A stretch of DNA of 64,000 nucleotides from Sapria himalayana. Lineage: Eukaryota > Streptophyta > Magnoliopsida > Malpighiales > Rafflesiaceae. The notes beneath the pieces were generated by a model, which saw nothing but the letters and a program-made list of their open reading frames with translations, searched no databases and had not been told where the DNA came from. The stretch covers positions 1 through 64,000 of the forward strand of contig JAREIK010014513.1 in assembly GCA_029783825.1 (NCBI GenBank), in the 5' to 3' direction. Positions 1 through 12,540 of the stretch are shown here, one piece after another. The translations under genes and the position numbers were made by a program. Position 1 is the stretch's first letter; every line of letters begins with the position of its first letter.

Positions 1-867
1 TCTTGAAGCTGCATTAAGTAGACTACTACCTTCACTACATCCCCTCCTCATGCCCGGACTGCTGAGTTATTATACCTACACATACAAGCAAATAGGAAAC
101 CCCGACACATACAATATACCATCACCACATCAACAAGCCCTTCTATCCTTTATCCCTTATGTCCCACCCCATTAGACATCATTATAGAGCATACAGAATT
201 AAAAGAAATTTTCTAATCCACTTTCTTTAGCAACCCTCTTTTGGGCCTTCCCCTTCTACTCCACCTCCTCTACATTCTGCCCTCTCCCTGAAGTCACATG
301 AAGAAACCATGAGATATGCTCTTCTTCACAGCTTAGCTCTGACCTCTATTACATGAACAAACCCATACAGTAAATCCACCTTCCCATTTTTCCTATCTAT
401 CTTTACTCTTACAATCATTACAGCAAAATAAACCCCCAAACAACAAATAGAAATCTCAGATTTAATTCTATCACTACTATGTGCCTTTCCGCCACTTATT
501 CATGCTGCTCCTTTCCAGCAACCCTACTCACTACCCCTGCTTGGTGGTTTCTTCTATCCTCTATTCTACCCTTCTTTCCCATATCTCTAGCTCATTATTT
601 CTCCTCTTCCCCTGCATACAGAATCAAATACGAAACAAATATCTATCTACCCTTGAACCTGGCCTCCCTTTCCCTTCTTACCATGGCCACCCCATGTTGT
701 TCTGCCCTACACATAGCCTTCTCCGGTTCTCTACCTATTCATTCTTTATTTACCACATTGCTATTTCAAGCCTTTATTGTAAGCCACCCCTCAGACTAGG
801 GTGGCTTACCGAGGCCTTCTTTCTGTATTTAAGTAAAACTGCAAAACAAGAATTTAAATAGCCTAAC
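1..867 (-). other. LINE1 3' untranslated region (window edge), no gene
   Basis: This stretch lies downstream of the RNase H remnant of LINE1 on the - strand. It is AC/CT-rich on the + strand and has no coding sequence with family features. Related LINEs in this window have 3' untranslated regions of about 1.1-1.2 kb, so this is most simply the 3' UTR of LINE1, whose true end lies left of position 1. It carries a perfect hairpin at 779-809. Two short open frames around 480-860 are low-complexity and look spurious. The assignment as UTR is inference from position and composition. Confidence 0.5.
779..809. other. Perfect 11-bp hairpin in the LINE1 3' region
   Basis: GTAAGCCACCC at 779-789 is exactly complementary to GGGTGGCTTAC at 799-809, with a 9-nt loop (790-798). 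It lies 59 bp past the end of the RNase H frame (868). On the - strand an AATAAA-like run follows it immediately. A 3' UTR stem-loop in a LINE can be a recognition site for the element's reverse transcriptase; that role here is inference. Confidence 0.8.
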
Positions 868-1340
868 TCACGTAAATTCTTCTTTATCCTTCTTAGTTCT
901 TGGTATTAATTTTTGAAGTCTATATGAAAATTCTATTTTATCTAGCCTTATTAGGCCTTTGAATCTATATGGAAGGCTTTCCCCATCAAATACTTGGACT
1001 CCTTTCTTAAGACCCTCTTCTGCTAGTTTGTTTGCCAGGGTATTAGCCTTTCTAAAAGTGTGAATGATTTTGCATTTCAGATCTGTCAGGAACTTTCTGA
1101 TTTTTCCTATTTCCACCTCAAACCTCCACATTTCTATTTTTTTTGTGGCTAAGTACCAATAAGCTTGAGTCTACTTCGACTAAAATTTTTTGAAAGCTAT
1201 GATCCTTAGATTTGCAGCCTTTAAGCAGGGCCATAAGTTCTACTTGTAGGGCTGAGAAGGCTATCACCTTCATCTTAAAAGCTATCATAACCCTTCCTTC
1301 CTCATCCCTTATCTCACCTCCTCCACCTGCCACTCACATT
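868..1340 (-). pseudogene. LINE1 ORF2 RNase H domain remnant
   Basis: Two overlapping frames (1118-1333 and 868-1131) together cover an RNase H domain. Visible landmarks are a Gly-rich first strand (AGGGGEIRDEEG), the helix with the conserved Glu (ALQVELMALLKG), the VEVDSSLL strand with the second Asp, and the C-terminal HTFRKANTLANKLAEEG. In that last segment the usual Asp of the A-D-x-L-A motif is Asn. Between the two frames the register shifts. The family removes the RNA strand of RNA:DNA hybrids after reverse transcription. This copy is inactive by frameshift and by loss of a catalytic Asp. Confidence 0.85.
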
Positions 1341-2233
1341 TCTCTTTTGAAGCTTCCATGTATTGAGGGCTAACATCTCTCGTGGGGGCTTATTCCATAC
1401 AAGTTTTTTGATACCTAGCAATTTTGCTTTAATTATTGAGAGCCTCCATACCTTTTTATATTAGCATCCATCCCAATATTACTGATCCTTATCGTATTGA
1501 AAGCTGAAATGTTTGAACTTTCTCTTCTAATCTCTTCTAATGTTCTTTTGGTGTTCATTGGGATTCCTTCAATTTTACTTCTATTTCTAGCAATTTGTTC
1601 TAAGCATACTCCTGCCTCCAGCTTTTTAATCTAGCCTTGAAAGGAACTTCCAACTTTTTTATGCTAGCATCTATTTCTAGACTATTCTATACTTCTATGG
1701 CAAATGTTTCCCTGCAAAAACAAGTGGTCGATGCTTTCTGTTGCTGAGAAGCAACATCTGCTTCTTGATGCTAATACAACTCCTTTTTTTGAATATTATC
1801 ATCCACCAGGATTGCATTTGAAAAGAAGCTTCTACATAAAGACATTTATCTTTTGTGGTATCTCTTTTTCCCATGCCCATTTAAATAAATCTTGCGGTGG
1901 CCTTTTATTTCTCCTAACATTTTTGCACTTTGTAAAAGTGAATTTTTTTTGTGCATTTAAAGTCTATTTCCACCCACTATTAACCAATATTGAATGCTTT
2001 TCCACTATGTCTTGTTGCTTACACATTAACTTCCAACTTTTTGATGCCCTTTTTGGCTCCTTAAAAGGTTTGTTTCCTAGGCCATATCTGACTCTTATGA
2101 ATTCAGCTCAAAGAATTCTATTCTCTTTTAGGCTCCACCAATTTGTATAAGCTCATGCTTTAGCCATATCATTTAGACTGATAAAACCTAATCCTGACTC
2201 ATCTTTTGGGAAGCATAACTCTTTCCATCTTTT
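1341..2233 (-). pseudogene. LINE1 ORF2 linker / zinc-binding region, heavily broken
   Basis: This interval lies between the thumb of the reverse transcriptase and RNase H, where LINE2 carries its zf-RVT domain (26116-26649). Short - strand pieces near 1695-1880 and the surrounding frames are colinear with it, but no uninterrupted cysteine/histidine cluster is left. It is assigned by position between two recognised domains, with weak sequence support. Confidence 0.6.
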
Positions 2234-3346
2234 CTAATGAAGCTTAAGCTTACTTTCCTTTTTCTCCCATAGAAAATTTGACATTTCATTTTCTAGATTC
2301 CTTATGGTCTTTTTTGGTGGCTTTAACATTAGGATATAGGCTAGCGTGCCTTGTAGCACATGTGAAATTGAAGTAATCCATCCTAACATACTTAGCAAGT
2401 CCTCCTTCCATCCAGCAATTTTTCTTCTCAACTTTTCCAGTAGAAAATCTAAATATTCCCCCCTTAATCTATCTTCATATACCGAGCACCCTATGTACAT
2501 TAGTGCTCCTTTATTTTGAGCAAAGCCTATGATCCTTTTAATTTTTTGTGCTGTTTTTAGGTGTTTTCCCTGTAATAATGAATTGGCATTTGATTTTGTT
2601 CAGCATTTGACCTAATTCTGCATCTAGTGTTTGCAAGAGCCTCATCATATTTCCAATAGATGAGCTACTAGTATTTGTGAAGATTATCACATTATCTGCA
2701 TACGCCAAGCAGCCCACTCTAGGGGTATTTCTTGGCTGTTTGAAGGTTAAAATGTTACCCTCTCTCATTTCACCTTTTAAATTTACAATTAATAATTCTA
2801 GATAGATGTTAAAGAGGGAGGTTGAGAGAGGGTCCCCCAGCTTTAACCCTTTTACTAGTTTGAACTCTCCGCGTGCTTGCCCATTTATCAGGATTTTCAC
2901 CCATGGACTAGAATTCCGAAAATCTCATTTTCCTCATAAAGTAACATAGAATATCTCATTCCACTCTATCAAAAGCTTTAGAAAAATCTGGCTTTATTAT
3001 CACATCGTGTTCTCTAGTTTTAGTTTCTATTCCTTCATCATTCTTGAGGCTAATTAATATTTTCCATCATTAGCCTATTTTTAACGAATCCCACTTGCTC
3101 GGCCAATCTGATAGAAGGAAGAATTCTGCTCGGTCTATTTTGTAGCAATTTTGTAAAAAATTTATAAATCATGTTACATAAGTTGATTGGCCTGAAATCC
3201 TCACAATTTTGAGAATTCTCTTTCTTTGGAATTAACATGATAATAGAGCTAGCCCATGCTTTTGTGATATCTATGCCTGCAAATATCCATAAAATAGCTA
3301 CCACCAGGTCCTCTTTTATGATGTTCCAATATATTATTTTATCCAT
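2234..3346 (-). pseudogene. LINE1 ORF2: endonuclease start fused to reverse transcriptase
   Basis: The frame at 3050-3346 begins MDKIIYWN, which matches the start of the LINE endonuclease (MDRCLYWN in LINE2). It then continues directly with reverse transcriptase sequence (IIKEDLVVAI, then LIPKKENSQNCEDFRPINLC). The palm follows at 2538-2900 with LGDPLS and a catalytic motif at 2691-2702 reading YADN in place of YADD. The thumb (YIGCSVYEDRL, KIAGWKEDLL) is at 2234-2500. A TGA at 2956-2958 replaces the conserved Trp of the AFDRVEW motif. About 220 endonuclease residues and the linker are missing. It is a dead copy: the catalytic Asp is changed and there are several stops. Confidence 0.88.
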
Positions 3347-3365
3347 CTATGTGAATCTAGCTTGT

Positions 3366-3755
3366 TGTCACACCCTCACTCAAAGAATATGAATATTCTA
3401 GAAGATTACGAAGAAGTCCACACTTGTATGGAAGGAAAAGATTATCCTAAATTATTCTAGAATTTTCTGGACTTACAGGAACCTTTAAAGGTTCTAGAGC
3501 CTTCCCTATGCATGTATTTAAGGAGGAGGTGGTCTCATTTGTAAACCACCAAGTTGAGAGTTTCTTATAAGATTACATTATTCAATAAAGTGTTTTCTTT
3601 ATTTTCAAGTGTTCTCTCAAATTCTCTTTGCTTCCAAGTTGTGGTAGATGCCAAATATAACAAACAAGGCAAAAGTAAGGCTGACTTAAAACATTAACAG
3701 GTTAAGTTGTCTAAGTGCAACATGAAAACTTAGCAAAAAGACTAAGTTCGTGACA
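3366..3755 (+). mobile_element. Solo LTR inserted in LINE1
   Basis: The 390-bp segment starts TGTCAC and ends GTGACA, a perfect 6-bp terminal inverted repeat with the TG...CA ends of LTRs. TTGT flanks it directly on both sides (3362-3365 and 3756-3759), a short target-site duplication. Inside, a TATA-like TATTTAAG (3515-3522) is followed by AATAAA (3584-3589), the order expected of an LTR promoter and polyadenylation signal on the + strand. No primer-binding site or internal region follows, so it is a solo LTR left by recombination. Lineage (copia or gypsy) cannot be told from the LTR alone. Confidence 0.82.
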
Positions 3756-3759
3756 TTGT

Positions 3760-5345
3760 GCTCTAGTAGGGCACTTAGGCTCATATTTTATGTTCATGTA
3801 TTTATTCCTATTTCTTGGTGGTTTACTTGAGCTTGGTTGAACCTGTTCATTTTAAAAGTGCATTCCCATAATTTTAATTACTTCCATTGCTTTATCCCCA
3901 CTATAGGGTGCTTCTTTATCCAACTTCATCTTATATATTGCCACATCATCTTGTGGTTTCGTTCGATCTAGCATATTTATTACATTTATTCTACTAGTTG
4001 TTGACCAACTTTTGGCCTCCGACTCCTCTTCTGCGAGAAGATCATCCTCTGACTAACTATACTTTCTATCTTTTTTTCTAATTCCTTCTCTCTTCTTTTC
4101 TCCTTTCTCATCTTTATGTCCCCTACCTTTTTTCCCTTTTTTCTACCCACGCTGCCAACCATTTTTCTACCCTTTTTATATTAGTTTTTTCAAAAATCTT
4201 TTCTATACTCAACTCTTCCCATTCTTCCCCCCTTTTTTTACCCTTTCTAACTACCTTGCTCTAGCATTAATGGTTTTCTCCTCCTCAAATTCTGCCCCCT
4301 TATACCCCCTTCTAACTCCTCCATGGCTGCCCTTTCCAATCCCATCCTTCCCTTCCTTCCTCCCTCTCACCTATCTCATCTAAGCGCCTCTCTTTTGCCC
4401 TTTCCCCCTTCATTAATATTACCTCACCCTCCCCTTCAGCAAGCTTCCCCCCTCTCATTTCTATCTCCCTCTCTCTCTCTCTCTCACTTTGCCTCTTCAT
4501 TTTTCCTACTTCTTCACCCTCCTAGTTATCACTTCCTAGGTTCCGCTCATACTGCCCCCTGTTCACCCACGTTCTAACTCTCCCTTTTCTCTCTATTAGC
4601 GATTGTGAATCCTTTTCCTTATGTTTTCTCCCCTGCCATACATTGAGTTTTCGAGCGCCATTTTAAAGCTAAATGGGTAGTAACTAGGAAAAAATTCTGA
4701 GATTATGGGCTGCCAAAAGCCGTTAACTACATCATTGCCCACCCATACTTTCTGTGGAGGAGAGGCTAACAAGTTAACCTCCACACATACTCAAGCCAAC
4801 TCGGCCTGGTCATACATGCCATGGCTTCATCCATACACCAAGGTATACCTAAACAGTGAGCTATTGAGAAGAGAGAATGTTTGTTGAATAAATGAAAGAA
4901 GAATTGCAAAAATTAAAACAATGCCAGGGCCTTCGAGGACTCTTTTAATGGAGTGAAGCTTGGCACCCACTTGAAAATTTGCATAGGGAGTCCCGATATT
5001 AGACATTGCATCCTTAACCATAGCCTTAGAAAATCTTCTTTCTTCTTTATCTAGGGAAGATGTGTTTGCTATCGAAGAGGAAAAGTTTAACTATTGTCTG
5101 TAGTTTAGATGAGACAATGAAAGCTTGAATGCTCTAAAAGTCAAGTCTTCTAAACAAAACATAGCTACTAACGTATATTGGAATGGTGCCATAAGCTTCG
5201 CAAGGTTTACCTGAGAAAAAAACATAGCAAGTGCATATTCCATGAATGAGTTATTGAGACATAAGAGCACAGGGTCTTTGAGGATAGAAGAAAATTTTTT
5301 AATAAAGAATAAATCGGTATTTTCAATTTGAGCTTCAAATGGAGC
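3760..5345 (-). pseudogene. LINE1 ORF1 (gag-like, DUF4283 / zinc-knuckle type) remnant
   Basis: In shifting - strand frames this region aligns with ORF1 of LINE2. Near 5200 is PFQYTLVAMF (LINE2 PFEYTLVGKF). At 4930-5020 is a segment matching FPMRILKW...FTPLEE. At 4596-4784 is VNLLASPPQKVWVG...GFWQPIISE (LINE2 LNLLTKPPDKIWIG...GFWQTIIPE). The CCHC zinc knuckle that follows in LINE2 has lost every metal ligand here: C, C, H, C positions read Y, S, L, Y. Further downstream (4000-4560) the sequence is low-complexity and only positionally assignable. ORF1 proteins of this type bind the LINE RNA; this one is non-functional. Confidence 0.75.
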
Positions 5346-5405
5346 TTCTTCAACCGATGTAGATTTCTCTCTATAGAATGTAACTTTCTCTATGTAGAAT
5401 TAAGT

Positions 5406-8400
5406 TTTTCACTTTTTTTATTCTTTTTTTATTGTTATTAATGTTCTTATTCTACTTATTCTTTTTTTAAATATTTTTATTATTTTTCTTATTCTTTTTA
5501 TTCTACTTATTCTTCTTATACCTTTTATTCTATTTATTCTTGTTATTGTTCGTATTTTACTTATTCTTTTCCATCTTATTCTTTTATTCTTTCTATTTTT
5601 TTATTCATATTATTATTCTTATTATTCTTATTGTTCTTATCTTCTTATTCTCTTATTCTTCTTATTCAACTTATTCTTCTTATTCTCTTTACTTCTTATG
5701 CTTTTTAATCTTCTTATTCTTATTATTTTATTATTTTACCTAATCTTATTTTTCTACTTTTATTTATATTCTTTTTATTCTTCTTATTTTCTTATTCTCA
5801 TTATTCTCTTTATTCTTTTTTTCTTTTTATTCTTTTATTCTTCTTATTTTCCTTATTCTTAGTATTCTTATTATTCATTTTTTTTATCTTATTTTTCTTA
5901 TTCTTCTTATTTTTTAGCCTTGTTATTCTTTTTATTCTTTTCTTTTAATTCTTTATTTTTTTTTCTTATTTTTCTTATTCTTCTTTTTTTACTTATTATT
6001 ATATTTTTTATTCTATAAATATCTTATTATTCTTCTTATTCTTCTTATTCTTTTTATTCTTTTTATTCAACTTATTTTTCATATTTTTCCCATTATTCTT
6101 ATTCTTCTTATTCTACTTATTCTTGTTAATCTTCATAATCTTCATATTCTTCTTATTCTACTTATTCTTCTTATTCATATTTTCTTCTTATTCTTCTAAT
6201 TCTTCTTATTGTTCTTATTCATATTATTCATCTTATTCTTATTAGTCTAATTATTATTATTATTATTACCATTATTATTCTTATTATTCTTAATTATTTT
6301 TTAAAATTTTATATTCTTCTAAATGTTCTTATTTTTTTTATTCTTCCTATTCATCCTTTCCATTTTATTCTTGTTATTTTTGTTATTCTTTTTATTCTTA
6401 TTATTCTTGATATTTTTCTAATTCTTTTGATTATTCATTTCCTTCTTATTCTTATTATTATTATTGTTATTATTTTTCTTATTCTTCTTATTTTGCTTAT
6501 TCTTCTTTTTCTTCTTTTTCTTCTTATTCTTCTTATACTTCTTATTCTTGTTTTTATTCTATTCTTCTTATTCTTCTTATTCTTCTTATTCTTCTTATTC
6601 TTCTAATTCTTCTTATTCTTCTTGTTCTTCATATTCTTTTTTATTCTTCTTATCTTCTTATTCTTTTTATTTTCATATTTTTCATTTTCTTTTTAATCTT
6701 TTTATTCTTCTTATTCTTCTTATTCTTTTTATTGTTCTTCTTCTTATTTTTTTATTCTTCTGATTCTTATTATTATTATTATTATATTCTTCTTCTTCTT
6801 CTTTTTCTTCTTCTTATTCTTCTTATTCTTCTTATTCTTCTTATTCTTCTTATTATTCTTATTCTTCTTATTTTTCTTATTTTATTTATTTAAATTTTTC
6901 TACTTATTATTCATATTCTTTTTATTCTTCTTATTATTATTATTCTCATTATTATCCTTATTCTTCTTATTCTTTTATTCTTCTTATTCTCCATATTATT
7001 CTTATTCACTTATTTTTCTTATTCTTCTTCATTTTTTTTGTTATTCTTCTTTTCATCTTATTTTTGTGATTCTTCTTATTGTTCTAATTCTTCTTATTCT
7101 TCTAATATTCTTATTCTTCTTATTTTTCATATTCTTTTAATTTAAATTTTTATTCTTATTTTTTTTATTCTTCTTTTTTTAATTATTATTATTATATTTT
7201 TTATTTAATAATTTCTAATAATTCTTCGTATTTTTTTATTCTTCTTATTCTTTTTATTCTTATTATTAATCTTCTTTTTTTATTTTTCTCATTCTTCATA
7301 TTCTTCATATTCTTATTATTCTATTATCTTCGTATTCTTCTTATTCTTTTTATTCTTCTTATCTTCCATATTCTGCTTATTATTATTATTATTATTTATT
7401 ATTTATTATTATTTCATTTTTTCATCTTATTCTTCTTATTATTGTTATCATCTTATTTTTCTTATTCTTCTTAATGTTCTTATAGTTGTTTTCTTATTAT
7501 TCTAATTATTATTATTATTATTATTCTTCTTCTTCTTATTCCTATTCTTATTCTTCTTTTTCTTTTTATTCTTCTTTTATTATTTTTATTGTTTTTATTC
7601 TTATTCTTAATATTTCTTTTATTTTTCTTATTCTTCTTTTTTTATTCTTATTATTTTTTTTATTCTTATTATTTTTTTTATTCTTATTATTTTTATTATT
7701 TTTTTTTATTTTTTTAAATTTTTTTATTTTTATTCTTCTTATTCTTCTTTTTAAACTAATTTTTTATTCTTTTTATTCTTTTTATTCTTCTTATTTTAAT
7801 TATTATTTTTATTATTTTTATTATTCTTTTTTATTCTTATTCTAATTATTATTATTTTTCTTATTCTTATTATTCAACTTATTTTTCATATTTTTATTAT
7901 TCTTCTTTATCTTCTTATTCATCTTATTCTTATTTAACTTTTTATTCTTCTTATTCTTCTTATTTTTCTTATTCTTCTTATTTTTTCTTAATTTTCTTAT
8001 TATTCTTAATTTCTTATTATTCTTATTTTTTTATTCTTATTATTCTTATTATTCTTCTTATTCTTCATATTCTTTTAATTTTTCTTATTCGTCTTAAATT
8101 CTACTTAACATTATTATTATTATTTTTTCTTTTTTATTCTTATTCTTTTTTATTATTTTTTTTCTACTTATTATTCTATACTTCTTATTCTTCTAAATCT
8201 TGTTATTCTTCTTATTTTTATTATATTCTTATCCTTTTTATTCTTCTTATTCTTCTTTTCTAGTTTTTCTTCTTATTCTTCTTAATCTACTTATTCTTCT
8301 TAATCTACTTATTTTTTTTATTCTTATTATTCTTTTTATTCTTCTTATTCTTCTTATTCTTCTTATTCTTATTATTCTTCTTATTCTTCTTATTCTTCTT

Positions 8401-8559
8401 ATTCTTCATATTCTTAATATTCTTCATATTTTTTTTATTCTTCTTAATCTTTTTATTCATATTATTCTTATATCTTTTCTAGTTCTTCTTATTCTTCTTA
8501 TTCTTCTCATTCTTCTTATTATTCATATTGTTTTTATTCATCTTATAATAATAATATAA

Positions 8560-8600
<41 letters not shown>

Positions 8601-11428
8601 TTTTTCTTTTTTTTTCTTCTAAATATTCTTATTTTTTCTATTCTTCCTATTCTTCCTTTCCTTTTTAGACTTGTTATTCTTGTTATTCTTGTTATTCTTG
8701 TTATTCTTTTTATTATTCATATTTTTCTGATTCTTGTGATTATTCCTATTCTTCATATTTTTCTTATTCTAAATATCTACTTATTCTACTTATTATTATT
8801 ATTATTATTATTATAGTTCTTATTCTTCTCATTCTTCTTATTCTTCTTAATTTTTTATTCTTTTTATTCTTTTTATTCTATTTATTATTTTTATTATTCT
8901 TTTTGTTCTTATTCTATTTATTCTTTTTATCCTTCTTATTTTTCTTTTTCTTTTTATTATAAAAATAATTTTTATTTTTCTTATTCTTCTTATTCCTCCT
9001 AATCCTTTTATTCTTTTTAGCCTTTTATTCTTCTTATTTTTCTAATTCTTTCTATTTGTCTTAATCTTTTTATTCTAGTTATTTTTCTTATTCTTCTTAT
9101 TCTTCTTGTCCTTCTTATTATTTTTGTTCTTCTTATTCATTTTTTCTACTTATTATTTTCATTCTTCTTATTTTATTATTTATTATTTTATATATTTTTT
9201 ATTCTAATTATTATATTTATTATTTTTATTATTTTATTCTTCTTATTCTTCTAAATCTTTTTATTGTTTTTATTCTTCTTATACTTATTATTCTTATTAT
9301 TCTTCTTATTATTCTTATTCTTATTATTCTTATTATATTTCTTAATCTTATTATTCTTATTATTCTTCTAATTCTTTTTATTCTTATTTTTTCTCTTAAT
9401 CTTTTTATTCTATATCTTCTTTTTATTTTTCATTTTTTTTATTATTCCTTATATTCAACTTATTCTAATTACTCTTCTAATATTTCTTATTTTCTTATTT
9501 TTCTTATTTTTCTTATTTTCCTTATTTTACTTATTTTTCTTATTTTTTCTTATTTTTCTTATTTTTCTTATTTTTCTTATTTTCGTATTTTTATTATTAT
9601 TTTTTCTTATTCTTCTTTTTATTCTTATTATTCTTATTATTCTTATTCTTCTTATTATTATTTTCTTATTCTCCTTATTCTTTTTATTCTAGTTATTCTT
9701 TTTATTCTTCTTACTTCTTATTTTCCTTATTCTCTCTATTCTTCTTATTCTCCTTATTCTTCTTATTCTCCTTATTCTTTTATTCCTCATATTCTCTTAT
9801 CTTCTTATTCTTCTTATTCTTCTTATTCTTTTTATTTTTCTTATTCTTCTTATTCTTCTTATTTTTGTTATTCTTCTTATTCTTCTTATTCCTCTTATTC
9901 TTTTTATTATTCTTTTCTATTTATTATTCTTTTTATCCTTATTAGTTTTTTTATTCATTTTATTCTTCTTATTCTTATTATTCTTCTTATTCACCTTTTT
10001 CCTTTTTTCTTTTTATTCGTTTCATTCTTTTTATTATTCTTATTCATCTTAATCTTCTTATTCAAGTTATTAATCTTATTATTTTTATTCTTATTATTCT
10101 TATTATTCTTATTATTCTTCTTATTTTAGTATCCTTCTTATCCTTCTTATACTATTATTCTTCTTATTCATCTTATTGTTCTTTTTCTATTTATTATTCT
10201 TATTCTTTTTATTCTACTTATTCTTCTTATTATTCTTATGTTTCTTATACTTCTTAATCCTCTTTTTTTAGTATTTTTCCTATTCTTCTTTTTATACATT
10301 AATCATATTCTTTTTATTTTTCTTTTTATTTTTATTCTTATTATTCTTATTATTCTTATTATTCTTATTATTCTTATTATTCTTATTATTCTTATTATTC
10401 TTATTATTCTTATATTCTTATTATTCTTTTATTCTTATTATTCTTATTATTCTTATTATTCTTACTATTCTTATTATTCTTCATATTCTTCTAATTTTTC
10501 CTTTTTTTCATATTCTTCCTTTTCTTTTTATTCTTTTATTCTTATTATTCTTGTTATTATCTGTTATTCTTCTTGTTCTTATTATTATTCTAATTCTTCT
10601 CTTATTCTTATTTTTCATTTTATTCTTTTTATTCTTCATATTCATCTTATTCTTCTTATTTTTCTTATTCTTTTTATTTTTCTTATTCTTTTTATTCTTC
10701 TTATTCTAATTATTCTTCTTATTTTTTTATATTCTTTTTTTATTCTTATTCTTCTAATTAATTCGATTATTCCTATTCTTCCTTTCCTTTTTTGTTTTTC
10801 TTCTTATTCTTCTTGATCTTTATATTCTTCATATTCTTCCAATTCTTTTGATTATCCTATTCTTTCTTTTCTTTGTATTCTTCATATTCGTCATATTCTT
10901 CTTATTTTTTTATTCTTTGTATTCTTCTTATTCTAGATATTTATTCTTATTCTTTTTATTCTTCGTATTCTTCTTATTCTTTTTATAGTTCTAATTCTAC
11001 CATTATTTTATCCTTCTTATTATTCTTATTCTTCTTATACCTTTTATTTTTTTTATTCTTCTTATTCTTCTTATTCTTCTTATTTTTCTTATTCATCTTA
11101 TTCTTATTATTCATCTTATTCTTCTTATTCTTTATATTCTAGTTATTATTTTTATTCTTCTTGGTATTTTTATTCTTCTTATTTTTTTTATTCTACTTAT
11201 TCTTCTTATTTTATTTTGTACATTCTCTTCTTATTCAACTTAAATTCTTATTGTTTATTCTTTTTTTTCTTTTTATTCTTCTTATTGTTCTTATTTTCCT
11301 ATTCTTCTTTTTTTATTCTTATTATTTTTCTTATTCCATTTTTTCTTCTTATTCTTCTTATTATTTTTATCATCTTATTTTTCTTATTCTTCTTATTGTT
11401 CTTATAGTTGTTATTCTTCTTATTCTAC

Positions 11429-11473
<45 letters not shown>

Positions 11474-11595
11474 TTATTCTTCTTCTTATTTCTATTCTTA
11501 TTCTTCTTTTTTTATTTTTATTCTTTTTCGTCTTATTCTTAATATTTCTTTTATTTTTCTTATTCTTCTTTTTTATTCTTATTATTTTTTTATTT

Positions 11596-11627
<32 letters not shown>

Positions 11628-12494
11628 TTTTTTTTATTTTTTTTCTTCTTATTCTTCTTATTCTTCTTTTCTACTAATTTTTTTTTATTCTTGTTATTCT
11701 CTTATTCGTCTTATTTTATATATTCTTTTTGTTCTTTTTATTAATCTTATTCTTCTTATTCTAGATATTCTTCTTATTTTCTTATTCTTCTTATTCTTCG
11801 TATTCTTCTTATTCTTCTTATTCTTCTTATTCTTCTTATTCTTCTTACTTCTTGTTCTTCTTGTTCTTCTTATTCTTCTTATTCTTCTTATTCTTCTTAT
11901 TCTTTTTATTCTTCTTTTTTATTCTTATTCTACTTATATTATTATTATTTTTTTCTTATTATTCTTATTCTACTTATTATTTATTTTTTTATTATTCTTC
12001 TTTATCTTCTTATTCATCTTATTCTTATTTATCTTTTTATTCTTCTTATTTTTTTTATTCTTCTTATTTTTCTTAATTTTTTATTATTCTTATTATTCTT
12101 ATTTTTTTATTCTTTTTATTCTTATATTCTTTTAATTTTTCTTATTCTTCTTATATTCTACTTAGCATTCTTATTATTTTTATTCTTCTTTTTTATTCAT
12201 ATTCTTTTTATTATTTTTTTCTACTTATTATTCATATACTTTTTATTCTTCTAATTATTTTATTATTCTTATTTTTATTATTATTTTTTATTTTTTTTCT
12301 TCTTCTTATTCTTCTTATTCTTCTTATTCTTCTTATTCTTTTATTCTCTTATCTTCTTATCTTCTTATTCTATTATTCATATTCTTCTTATTCTTCTTAA
12401 TCTACTTATTTTTTTATTCTTATTATCCTTATTATTCTTTTTATTCTTTTTATTCTTTTTATTCTTCTATTTTTCTTTCTATTTTTTTAATGTT
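5406..12494. repeat. Microsatellite block A, TTCTTA/TTCTTATTC-type, about 7.1 kb
   Basis: Nearly the whole interval consists of imperfect 3-, 6- and 9-bp units of TTC, TTA and TTATTC on the + strand. Local patches of pure TTA occur (for example near 8560-8600 and 11430-11465). Longer segments recur: 7480-7990 resembles 11410-12130, and 6320-6440 resembles 8620-8760. The array has therefore grown by copying segments as well as by slippage. It contains no gene. It ends at the 3' terminus of LINE3. Confidence 0.95.
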
Positions 12495-12512
12495 ATTTTA
12501 TTATTAGTCTAG

Positions 12513-12540
12513 CCATCTCGTTTGTTGGAGGAATACCATT
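12513..12540 (-). other. LINE3 3'-terminal motif
   Basis: On the + strand it reads CCATCTCGTTTGTTGGAGG followed by AATACCATT. It is a diverged copy of the CCTCTCTTTTGGTGGAGG type element found at the 3' ends of the other LINEs beside the microsatellite (20569-20592, 31511-31538, 34992-35018). In most copies a CCTC and a GAGG flank the spacer and could pair as a short hairpin. Confidence 0.7.

Larger units (their letters stand above)
868..5405 (-). mobile_element. LINE1: L1-type non-LTR retrotransposon, decayed
   Basis: Reading on the - strand from about 5345, the order is an ORF1 remnant, then ORF2 reduced to reverse transcriptase, zinc-binding region and RNase H. This is the order of RNase H-bearing plant L1 elements. 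The endonuclease is almost wholly deleted: the first eight codons of ORF2 run straight into the reverse transcriptase. A solo LTR (3366-3755) has inserted just upstream of the ORF2 start. The 5' end abuts the microsatellite block that starts near 5406. Many stops and frameshifts make it immobile. The closest relatives in the window are LINE2 and LINE3. Confidence 0.88.

Noticed and set aside
479..861. Two overlapping + strand frames of 106 and 126 codons
   Set aside because: Low-complexity translation of a CT-rich LINE 3' UTR, opposite to the element's strand.
3300..3346. Endonuclease loss in LINE1 explained by splicing
   Set aside because: LINE2 does have a splice-like AAT/GT and a TTTTTTCCAG acceptor, but the LINE1 join does not fall at either of them.
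4312..4577. Frames on both strands around a CTCTCT tract
   Set aside because: CT-repeat by-products inside the LINE1 ORF1 remnant.
5406..12494. Centromeric or telomeric identity of the array
   Set aside because: No telomere-type repeats or centromere-specific elements were seen; composition alone does not support it.
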